Shown here in pieces: positions 1-5,853 of a stretch of DNA of 7,223 bases. This DNA comes from Opitutia bacterium (lineage in GTDB: Bacteria > Verrucomicrobiota > Verrucomicrobiia > Opitutales > UBA953): NCBI GenBank assembly GCA_947378905.1, contig CANCLV010000048.1, positions 1 through 7,223 of the forward strand, in the 5' to 3' direction. A program made the position numbers and the translations under genes. Every line of letters starts with the position of its first letter. Position 1 is the stretch's first letter. The notes beneath the pieces are model-generated. The model ran no database searches. It saw nothing but the letters and a program-made list of their open reading frames with translations, and was not told where the DNA came from.

Positions 1-2
1 AC

Positions 3-182
3 ATCACACGTTATGATGTATGGAATGCCGATGAATGCTTCTTAACTGGTACCGCTGCAGAAGTTATCCCAGTTATCGAAGTCGATGCTCGCACCATCGG
101 AACTGGAAAACCCGGTCCACTCACCGCCAAGATTCTCGCCGAGTTCCGCAACAAGGCCTCTCAAGAAGGCACCAAGATTTAA
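3..182 (+). CDS. ilvE: Branched-chain amino acid aminotransferase, C-terminal fragment (5' end outside window)
   Basis: This is the last 59 residues plus the TAA stop of a fold-type IV PLP aminotransferase. The frame is open from the window edge and has no start here. It reads YDVWNADECFLTGTAAEVIP, followed by IEVDARTIGTGKPGPLT. The TGTAAE segment (residues 15-20 of the fragment) matches the conserved (S/T)GTAAE of IlvE, whose Gly-Thr binds the PLP phosphate. The following 'G.GKPGP.T' is the usual C-terminal signature. The family interconverts Val, Leu and Ile with their 2-oxo acids using glutamate/2-oxoglutarate in the cytoplasm, in the last step of branched-chain amino acid synthesis. The tail ends soon after the conserved block, as in the roughly 290-residue forms. 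A D-amino acid transaminase or ADC lyase relative is possible but less likely given TGTAAE.VIPV. The gene converges on the membrane protein gene at 202-1281 and is followed by a clear terminator. Confidence 0.88.
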   Translation: MTRYDVWNADECFLTGTAAEVIPVIEVDARTIGTGKPGPLTAKILAEFRNKASQEGTKI

Positions 183-201
183 TTCGGCTTCAAAATCAAA
201 A

Positions 202-1281
202 TCACTGCCCCACTTTGTCATCAAAGCTGGGGCGTTTTTTTGTCTTCAAATGAGGCTCGGTTTTTTCGTCAGCTTGATCAAGCAATGGCGGAAACTGTAG
301 GGCGAGGTCCGACTTCACAGGATCGGGTAAATAAAAATCTCCAATCGGCGAAAGGCGTTTAATCTTAATCGTAGCGGTAATTCCTTGTGTTTCAATGTTA
401 GTAGAATTTTTAGGAGCGTTAAAATTAATTTCGCAGCTTATATTTTGTGTCGTTGGCCTGCCTAATATAGTTTTAGTGTAAAAACCAGAACCGGGTCGGT
501 ATTTAAATTGCACAATACTCACTCCGCGTGGATCAGTGGTTAAAGGTAAACTCCACCTACCCGTTTCTGAAAAATCCGGCGGAATTAAAACAAAGAGTCG
601 TCGAATTTCCTGACTGGGATTACCAGGATAGACAAAAGTCTTTCGCCATAATGGCCAATAACGACGGCCCTCTTCATCAATCACTTCAAATTCACTGACA
701 CCTTTTGTAACCAGCCATTTCTCTTTCAAGAGTGCTATTTCCTCATCGGATATTTTGGCAACTTGTGTGCCGGTGCGACGTTGAGGAACTTCATTCGGTG
801 CAACATTAGCTGAAACAAGGGCAATGATTTCAATCGGTCCTGCGAGTTGTGCATCAACCCATGCGATGAAACCATAGGGAATAGCTGTCATCGCACAGGA
901 TAAAATAGCTCCTGCGACAAAAGATCGTCCTAATGAATTTTTGATGGCTAATGCGGCAAGTAAACCCGCACCAGCGAAACCGGCAGCGTGAATGGCCATC
1001 GTCGTACCAAAGCGCCAGGATTCGATGACGTAGTCGTCGGCGGAACCAAACCAGCGAAAATATAAAAGCATGAGCGAAGACCATACGATACCTAGAGCGG
1101 CGCCCAACAAGGGAGCATATCGAGAACCCAATTTTTCGTAACCACGAGTTGCACTCGCCGAAAGTAGTGAAGCGATAACTCCACTAAAGAAAATTTGGCT
1201 GACCGAGTTAAGTCCGGTAAAAAGTGCCGCAAAGATCAGGAAACCCCAGGTAAACCAATAGGTGCGGGCGAATGCAATCAT
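202..1281 (-). CDS. Uncharacterised polytopic membrane protein with C-terminal soluble domain, coupled to glgC
   Basis: The protein has 359 residues and I do not recognise the family. The N-terminal half is hydrophobic, with likely membrane helices near residues 9-27, 28-44, 56-77, 92-113 and 120-142, and perhaps a weaker one at 148-162. Charged loops separate them (for example RGYEKLGSR and the acidic ADDYVIES). From about residue 165 to the end it is soluble, with alternating beta-like stretches (FEVIDEEGRRYWPLW; RRLFVLIPPDF; VSIVQFKYRPG; ISCEINF; ITATIKIKRL). It finishes with a charged Lys/Asp/Glu tail. The ATG at 1281 shares an ATGA with the glgC stop, which supports this start and translational coupling. 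GGGAGA lies only two bases upstream, too close for a good ribosome site, so re-initiation after glgC is likely. The last codons hold the ilvE terminator hairpin. A role linked to glycogen is only positional inference. Confidence 0.8.
   Translation of the reverse strand: MIAFARTYWFTWGFLIFAALFTGLNSVSQIFFSGVIASLLSASATRGYEKLGSRYAPLLGAALGIVWSSLMLLYFRWFGSADDYVIESWRFGTTMAIHAAGFAGAGLLAALAIKNSLGRSFVAGAILSCAMTAIPYGFIAWVDAQLAGPIEIIALVSANVAPNEVPQRRTGTQVAKISDEEIALLKEKWLVTKGVSEFEVIDEEGRRYWPLWRKTFVYPGNPSQEIRRLFVLIPPDFSETGRWSLPLTTDPRGVSIVQFKYRPGSGFYTKTILGRPTTQNISCEINFNAPKNSTNIETQGITATIKIKRLSPIGDFYLPDPVKSDLALQFPPLLDQADEKTEPHLKTKKRPSFDDKVGQ
207..241 (+). terminator. Rho-independent terminator of the ilvE gene
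   Basis: GCCCCA (207-212) pairs with TGGGGC (228-233), and CTTTG (213-217) pairs with CAAAG (222-226). The stem is 11 bp with a single bulged C at 227, a TCAT loop and a run of seven T at 235-241. It begins 24 bases after the ilvE stop. It lies inside the last codons of the opposing membrane protein gene. Read on the minus strand, the hairpin is followed only by broken T runs (TGATTTTGATTTTG), so it should work mainly for the + strand. Confidence 0.85.
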
Positions 1282-2573
1282 TCTCCCACAATCGTACCAG
1301 GCGGAACTATTGCACCTTTTTTAACGACGATAACACCATCACGAACAAAGAGTGCGTCGGTTTCCCATTTTTCTGGCAGACCCGTGGGAGCTAAGCGACA
1401 ACCTGCGCCAATACGTGCATTTTTGTCGATGATGGCGTTTCGGATATAGCAGTTAGGGCCCACGCCGATATCGGGTCTACCTAAATTATGATTTAATACT
1501 GCGTCTTGTGGACGCTCAAATGAGTCAGCACCCATCATCACGACGTTTTCCAAAGTAGAGCCGCCACGAATCACAGAACGAATACCAATCACTGAACGAG
1601 TAATTACTGAATCATCCACAATCGAACCACTTGCCATGAGAACCTTGTTTACTCGGCAGCCATTAAGTTTGGCGGTAGGTAAATAACTGGCGTGAGTGTA
1701 AATAGGATTTTCGCTGTCGAAGAAATCAAAGGGCGGAACGGGATCAGTCAGCGTCAAATTACATTCCCAGAACGAACCAACAGTACCGATGTCCTCCCAG
1801 TAACCGTCGAAAACATAACCAATCATGCGCTTCGAAGCTAATAAGCCAGGAATCACTTCTTTACCGAAATCTGTTTGTTTAGGATCAGCTAATGCCTCAC
1901 GCATCATTTTACCCGAGAACATATAAATACCCATCGAGGCTAAACAATATTTACGGTCGGACTTGTCTGATAAACGCGAACGAGCGTTACCCTTGAGAAC
2001 GAGTGACTCAATCACCGCGGGGTCTTTTGGCTTTTCAACAAATTCTGTGATTTTTAAATCAGGCGCCACACGCATAACACCCAAGGCAGAAACCTGTTCA
2101 GCAGGCATCGCTTTTGCGGCAATGGTAATATCGGCCGATGACTCGATGTGTTGTTTGGCTAATTCAGCGAAATCGAGACGATAAAGTTGATCGCCCGAAA
2201 GAATCAGCACCAAGTCTTCATCTTTTAAATTATAGTGATGGAGATTTTGGCGAACCGCATCGGCGGTGCCTTGATACCAAGCTTCGCTGTCACCCGTTTG
2301 TTCGGCAGCTAGAATATCAACGAACCCACGCGCGAAGCCGTCGAACTTATAGGTCTGTTGAATGTGTTTGTGTAACGAAGCGGTGTTGAACTGAGTTAAA
2401 ACGAAAATTTGGTTAAAGCCTGAGTTCAAACAATTGCTGATCGGGATGTCTACCAGACGATAGTTACCAGCTAAGGGTACAGCGGGTTTACAACGATCCT
2501 TGGTCAGCGGATAAAGACGCGAACCACGACCACCTCCCATAATGATACAGATAACTCTCGGAAATGTACGCAT
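1278..2573 (-). CDS. glgC: Glucose-1-phosphate adenylyltransferase (ADP-glucose pyrophosphorylase)
   Basis: It makes ADP-glucose and pyrophosphate from ATP and glucose-1-phosphate, the committed and allosterically controlled step of bacterial glycogen synthesis in the cytoplasm. The length from ATG 2573 is 431 residues, normal for GlgC. The N-terminal nucleotidyltransferase domain carries MGGGRGSRLYPLTKDRCKP (12-30), WYQGTADAVRQN (99-110), SGDQLYRLD (126-134, with the metal/catalytic Asp128) and FVEKP (178-182, Lys181 equivalent to the glucose-1-phosphate lysine). YWEDIGTV (258-265) then leads into a C-terminal left-handed beta-helix with hexapeptide-like repeats. IIDKNARIG (Lys384) and GVIVVKKG (Lys419) match the 3-phosphoglycerate-site lysines of cyanobacterial and plant enzymes. 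The start is chosen from the family's short leader before VICIIMGGG. ATG 2591 (six extra residues) has a better Shine-Dalgarno, GGTGGAG, and is a real alternative. TTG 2615 is unlikely. The gene is first in a unit with the membrane protein whose start overlaps its stop. Confidence 0.96.
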   Translation of the reverse strand: MRTFPRVICIIMGGGRGSRLYPLTKDRCKPAVPLAGNYRLVDIPISNCLNSGFNQIFVLTQFNTASLHKHIQQTYKFDGFARGFVDILAAEQTGDSEAWYQGTADAVRQNLHHYNLKDEDLVLILSGDQLYRLDFAELAKQHIESSADITIAAKAMPAEQVSALGVMRVAPDLKITEFVEKPKDPAVIESLVLKGNARSRLSDKSDRKYCLASMGIYMFSGKMMREALADPKQTDFGKEVIPGLLASKRMIGYVFDGYWEDIGTVGSFWECNLTLTDPVPPFDFFDSENPIYTHASYLPTAKLNGCRVNKVLMASGSIVDDSVITRSVIGIRSVIRGGSTLENVVMMGADSFERPQDAVLNHNLGRPDIGVGPNCYIRNAIIDKNARIGAGCRLAPTGLPEKWETDALFVRDGVIVVKKGAIVPPGTIVGE

Positions 2574-2574
2574 A

Positions 2575-2609
2575 CTCAGTGGTGGAAGCATCGATGAGAC
2601 TCCACCGAG
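2575..2609 (-). promoter_or_regulatory. Possible hairpin over the glgC translation start
   Basis: In the glgC transcript, CTCGGTGG (2609-2602) can pair with CCACTGAG (2582-2575). This gives 8 bp including one G-U, with a 19-base loop. The stem takes up the GGTGG of the only good Shine-Dalgarno (for ATG 2591), places that ATG in the loop, and ends one base before ATG 2573. An alternative register, GGTGGA/TCCACC (2606-2601 with 2586-2581), is also possible. It could decide which start is used or tune GlgC synthesis. This comes from sequence complementarity alone, and a chance hairpin is possible. Confidence 0.3.
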
Positions 2610-2676
2610 GCACAAGCGGAAAAACCAGAATGGTGGCTTGAAGGTTCACTCAAGTGTGTTTCCATCTGAGCCGTCC
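2592..2676. promoter_or_regulatory. Divergent intergenic region between glgC and the MBL hydrolase
   Basis: This short spacer (about 85-103 bases depending on the glgC start) must carry the start signals of both genes unless they are read from elsewhere. I see no convincing -35/-10 pair on either strand. The best + strand attempt is TTGAAG at 2638 with TCCATC 17 bases later, which is poor. A small inverted repeat, CTTGA (2637-2641) and TCAAG (2650-2654) with an 8-base gap, could be an operator, but this is weak. Confidence 0.35.
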
Positions 2677-3471
2677 ATGGCGTTCGCTTTTCATATTCTC
2701 GGTACCAGCAGTTCGGGAAATTGCTCGATTTTACAAGCCGACGACACGCGTATTATGCTCGATGCAGGCTTCCCCGGTCCACGCCTCGAATCATCACTCA
2801 CAAAAATCGGCATAGAAGTCCCTGCAATTGATGCGATTTTTATCACCCACGAGCACACCGACCATTGCATTGGTCTCACTGCCCTACTTCGCCAAAATCC
2901 GCTGTTAAAAGTTTTCGCAAATCGAGAAACTGCTCGCCGCATTCAGGCCACATTAAAAATTCGGCCCAACTGGCAAATTTTTGAAACGGGAACGACGTTT
3001 GAATTTCGTAATTTAAAAATCACCTCTATTCCTATTCCGCACGATGCAGCCGACCCAGTCGGCTTTGCCCTGGATTGCCCACACGCCGATTCTGGTAGTA
3101 ATAAACGAGTAACTTGGCTAACTGATTTAGGACATGCAACTGATGTCGTTCGACATCACTGTGCCTTGGCAGATATTTTAGTACTCGAGGCTAACTATGA
3201 CGACGAGATGCTCGATTTATCGAAACGCCCGCTAAGCCTTAAACAAAGAATCCGTGGCAACCACGGACACCTCTCAAATCACGATGCTCGTGATTTACTT
3301 CTCGGACTCAAAGAATGGCAAACGAGCCATTTATACCTCGGACATTTAAGCAAAGAGTGTAATCGAACCGTTTTAGTGGATGAAGTGATGCAGGCGGTAC
3401 GAAATCACAAAGAAGATCTTCAAGTGGCGGTCATCGACCCACTTGAAGAAAATCCGGTTAGTTATTGGTAA
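2677..3471 (+). CDS. WalJ/YycJ-type metallo-beta-lactamase-fold hydrolase
   Basis: The protein is 264 residues from ATG 2677, the usual size for the YycJ/WalJ (VicX) family. It opens with AFHILGTSSSGNCSILQ, equivalent to the family's 'LASGSSGN' strand. Metal ligands appear in order: HEHTDH (His58, His60, Asp62, His63), His122 in PHDA, Asp150 in TDLGH, and His223 in YLGHLSKECN. The family-specific LEANYD (170-175) and RPLSLKQRIRGNHGHLSN (184-201) are both present. Relatives are di-metal phosphodiesterases, some with 5'-3' exonuclease or DNA-end activity. In Firmicutes walJ accompanies the WalKR cell-wall regulators, but no two-component genes are visible here. An in-frame ATG at 2542 would add 45 residues that resemble no known leader and run antisense into glgC, so I rejected it. 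There is no strong ribosome site (CATCTGAGCCGTCC precedes ATG). It is divergent from glgC and convergent on the 640-residue gene, five bases away. Confidence 0.9.
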   Translation: MAFAFHILGTSSSGNCSILQADDTRIMLDAGFPGPRLESSLTKIGIEVPAIDAIFITHEHTDHCIGLTALLRQNPLLKVFANRETARRIQATLKIRPNWQIFETGTTFEFRNLKITSIPIPHDAADPVGFALDCPHADSGSNKRVTWLTDLGHATDVVRHHCALADILVLEANYDDEMLDLSKRPLSLKQRIRGNHGHLSNHDARDLLLGLKEWQTSHLYLGHLSKECNRTVLVDEVMQAVRNHKEDLQVAVIDPLEENPVSYW

Positions 3472-3476
3472 ATAAC
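3461..3476. repeat. Small inverted repeat between two convergent stop codons
   Basis: GTTATT (3461-3466) and AATAAC (3471-3476) form a 6-bp inverted repeat with a 4-base loop. It covers the end of the hydrolase gene and the 5-base gap to the opposing stop. It is AT-rich with no T run on either side, so it would be weak as an intrinsic terminator. No better terminator is visible between these convergent genes. Confidence 0.35.
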
Positions 3477-5399
3477 TTAGCGTGCTGGCGGCACAGGTAC
3501 TTCGTCGCTCGTCGCAGGTGTTAAGGGCGGCACGGGGACTTCGCTTGTCGCACGGACGTTAGAACCACCGGCAACAATGCGAGCTAAGCGCTTAATGGAC
3601 TCACCACAGGAAAGCGAAGCTGGATTAATATCTTGAGCCTGCAACCAAGCATTCAAGGCAGCAGCCTCAGCACCTTCTTTCTCGAATTTCTCGGCGAGTG
3701 CAATCAATCGAGCGTAGTCTGCAACGAGCGGAGCAATGTCGGAGCGAGTCTTCGCTAGAACTAAATCGTCAGACTCCGTTTTCGACGCTTCCACTAAAAC
3801 ATCCCAGGCAAGGTAAGGATTATTTTGCGAGGCTAGGACTGAAGCCTTTTGAATATTCGCATCTAATTCGCCAACGCGATTCACAATCTGACGTAATTTA
3901 TCGCTGCGGGTTTTGTCTGTTGAAAGCGCTAGTGCAAATTCCAGTTTCTTGTTAAAAATATCTCTCCACTTTGCTTCCGAGACCAAGCGATCAAACTCTG
4001 GAATCATCTGCCCCATCTTGTCTTGGCGGCTGACTACCTGTGTTGCGAATTCTTTAATCTGAGGATTCTGGGGCCAGATTTTTCCAGCTCTTTCCAGGGC
4101 GGCCTCAGCTTTAGCGGTATCACCAGTCAAGGCGGCTTGTTTAGCAGAAAGGACTGCCATATTGGAAGCGTTGATGGCGTTGTTGACCTTAGAGAGAATA
4201 GATGTGCCAGGGAAGTCTTTGGCGCGGCCCTTAACCTTGTTCACGTAGCCTTCGACATTCGCCAAATCACGCTCATCGCCGATGCGTTGGAGTTCACGTA
4301 AATCGCGCCACAAATCGAGCATTTCACGCTTCTTGACTGGGTCAAAAGTCATTACCACAGGTTCAAACTCTCCCAGGAAATAAGTCTCCTGCAGGCGTTC
4401 GAAAGACGCGTAAATTTCGCCCTGTTTATTAAGATCATCTACGGTCTTCATTCCCAAACTCACGTCATTCATCGCTTCGCGAGCTAAGGTATCAATCGAC
4501 TCGAGGGTCGGAACGAAATCAGATACAGGGAAGAATTCTTTTACTTCTTTGGCCCCGACTTTAATGTTCTGATTTCCACCTTTAAAAAGCACGCGATAGA
4601 AAGCACTCGCAATAATGCAGTGACGGTAGCGGCGCTGTAAGAGGAAGCCGACCATTTGTGATTGGAATTCTACTTGGGATTTCAATCCCAACGCGGTCAT
4701 CTCAGCATTTTTCGCCAAGATTTCGGCCTGAGTGCGTGCCTCATCTTTAACGCGATAGCCTAATTCAGTAGTACCCTGTGAAGTTTTCTTAACACCACCA
4801 GATTGGCCGGATGGAGCACTGCTTTTATCATCGTTTGATTCTTCAATTTTCTGTGCACGATTAACAATCACGCCTTCCTGCATTTTGCGGAGAGCTTCTA
4901 ACTGATTCTTGGTGATGTTTAAGTCCCGGAACTCTGCGCGCATTGTCCAAATTTTCTTAACTTGGGATGCAATGGTTAAACTATTATTCGCATCCATCTC
5001 AAATTGAGCAGCTTCAAACAGAAGATTGAAGGCCTCCTGTTGGCTGGAGTAGTAATTGGCTGGAGTAATCGCGTTGGGGGCTAAAATTTTTTCAATCTTA
5101 TCGAGGATTTTGATATATTTTTCAACATCTCCACTGATGGGAGGCGCCTGGAGATAACGCTCAAAGCGAGCACGCATGAGCCGGGAGTTTCCTAAGTTAA
5201 AAGTCTTACCCTTCCACTGCATGGATCCATTTTCCATATCAACCGAATCACTGTTCACATCAAATAAACGGTCCGCCCCACCTTCCACGGTTGAGCTCTT
5301 GTAATCACCGCTGGTGGTCGCTGCCTTAGGCGGTTCAGCTTGGGCGAAGCCAGCCACCGTCAGTGCTGAAATAAAAATGATATTAAAGAAGTGCTTCAT
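3477..5399 (-). CDS. Large exported alpha-helical protein with TPR-like stretches and Pro-rich C-terminal repeat
   Basis: The protein has 640 residues and is not one I can name. Residues 1-21 are a classical Sec signal peptide: MKH, a hydrophobic core FFNIIFISALTVAGF, and a probable cut after AQA, giving a mature start EPPKAATT. It therefore acts in the periplasm or outside. Residues 75-340 are mostly helical and charged, interrupted by a Ser/Gly/Lys-rich linker at 186-212. Residues 415-452 and 565-595 resemble single TPR-type helix pairs (AKQAALTGDTAKAEAALERA; ALAEKFEKEGAEAAALNAWL). The tail repeats SEVPVPP / SDEVPVPP (619-638). The ATG at 5399 is right after the signal-peptide register and 9 bases after the upstream stop, so the gene is probably co-transcribed with the 129-residue membrane protein. 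No Shine-Dalgarno is seen (AAAGCCATCCC precedes ATG). A scaffold or envelope-assembly role is a guess from its shape only. Confidence 0.85.
   Translation of the reverse strand: MKHFFNIIFISALTVAGFAQAEPPKAATTSGDYKSSTVEGGADRLFDVNSDSVDMENGSMQWKGKTFNLGNSRLMRARFERYLQAPPISGDVEKYIKILDKIEKILAPNAITPANYYSSQQEAFNLLFEAAQFEMDANNSLTIASQVKKIWTMRAEFRDLNITKNQLEALRKMQEGVIVNRAQKIEESNDDKSSAPSGQSGGVKKTSQGTTELGYRVKDEARTQAEILAKNAEMTALGLKSQVEFQSQMVGFLLQRRYRHCIIASAFYRVLFKGGNQNIKVGAKEVKEFFPVSDFVPTLESIDTLAREAMNDVSLGMKTVDDLNKQGEIYASFERLQETYFLGEFEPVVMTFDPVKKREMLDLWRDLRELQRIGDERDLANVEGYVNKVKGRAKDFPGTSILSKVNNAINASNMAVLSAKQAALTGDTAKAEAALERAGKIWPQNPQIKEFATQVVSRQDKMGQMIPEFDRLVSEAKWRDIFNKKLEFALALSTDKTRSDKLRQIVNRVGELDANIQKASVLASQNNPYLAWDVLVEASKTESDDLVLAKTRSDIAPLVADYARLIALAEKFEKEGAEAAALNAWLQAQDINPASLSCGESIKRLARIVAGGSNVRATSEVPVPPLTPATSDEVPVPPAR
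3487..3550. repeat. Imperfect direct repeat encoding EVPVPP at the end of the 640-aa gene
   Basis: Two similar units lie about 39 bases apart. GGCGGCACAGGTACTTCGTC (from 3487) recurs as GGCGGCACGGGGACTTCG (from 3526), each followed by a ...GTCGC sequence. They encode the two EVPVPP copies in the C-terminal tail. This looks like an internal duplication of about 13 codons that has since diverged at a few sites. Confidence 0.65.
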
Positions 5400-5408
5400 G
5401 GGATGGCT

Positions 5409-5798
5409 TTAGAATTTTTCGAGTTCTTCGACGACTAAGAGGTCACGACTGACGCGGACCTTAAACTTATAGCGTTGTCCAACCTCAAAATTGTTTCCTC
5501 CGGTGACAGCAATGAACACTGAGATACGCCCAGCGCCACGAGTCGTGTCCGTTGGTTTTACGGCTAAGATACGCCCCTTACCTTCTACAAACGAGAGTTG
5601 CTGTTCAATTTGGCAATCGAGACGATAAACGTTACCCTGCATGGTAGCCCAATCCTTGCGGTAGCCATCCACAGAGAATGGACTTAAGTCTGCAAATTTT
5701 CCGCCGCCCGCTAAGCGTGGTAAAACAACGGCGAGTAAAATCATGATTACGACAACTGGGATACCGAGCGCGTAAAAAATGGGTGGAACTTTGGACAT
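5409..5798 (-). CDS. Small single-pass membrane protein with beta-rich extracytoplasmic domain
   Basis: The protein has 129 residues and I do not recognise the family. One strong membrane helix covers about residues 7-28 (FYALGIPVVVIMILLAVVLP), preceded by a short MSKVPP and followed by Arg. The orientation is not certain from charges. The rest is alternating beta-like segments: GNVYRLDCQIEQQLSF, GKGRILAVKPTD, RISVFIAVTG, YKFKVRVSR and LLVVEELEKF. The pattern is reminiscent of a small OB-fold or beta-barrel domain, which is inference from the strand pattern alone. It starts 55 bases after the ABC transporter gene and ends 9 bases before the exported 640-residue gene. An operon and a shared envelope function are therefore likely. 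The ATG at 5798 has no Shine-Dalgarno (TTTATAATTCCC precedes it), but the hydrophobic anchor begins soon after, which fits this start. Confidence 0.82.
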   Translation of the reverse strand: MSKVPPIFYALGIPVVVIMILLAVVLPRLAGGGKFADLSPFSVDGYRKDWATMQGNVYRLDCQIEQQLSFVEGKGRILAVKPTDTTRGAGRISVFIAVTGGNNFEVGQRYKFKVRVSRDLLVVEELEKF

Positions 5799-5853
5799 GG
5801 GAATTATAAATAAGTGAAGAAATTATCTGGAGTGATCGTAACAGGCTTTGTCA
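5799..5853 (-). other. 55-base gap between ABC transporter and 129-aa gene
   Basis: This is the only spacer of note in the minus-strand cassette. It holds TATAAT at 5808-5803, but only four bases before the ATG and with no -35 match at 17 bases. It also holds ATGACA followed by GATAAT at a 21-base spacing, too wide for a typical sigma-70 promoter. I see no terminator hairpin, so read-through from the transporter gene is the simplest view. Confidence 0.4.

Noticed and set aside
35..300. Small open frames on both strands over the ilvE end and terminator (35-253, 42-224, 85-300)
   Set aside because: They overlap the clear ilvE frame and the terminator and have no family resemblance or ribosome site.
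2574..2615. TTG start at 2615 giving a 445-residue GlgC
   Set aside because: The extra 14 residues match no GlgC leader, TTG is rare, and two better ATG choices lie downstream.
2542..2676. 45-residue N-terminal extension of the MBL hydrolase
   Set aside because: The family starts just before the GTSSSGN strand. The extension is antisense to the glgC 5' coding region and looks like no signal or domain.
5803..5808. Perfect TATAAT on the minus strand before the 129-aa gene
   Set aside because: It is only four bases from the ATG, so transcription would begin inside the gene, and there is no -35 at the right distance.
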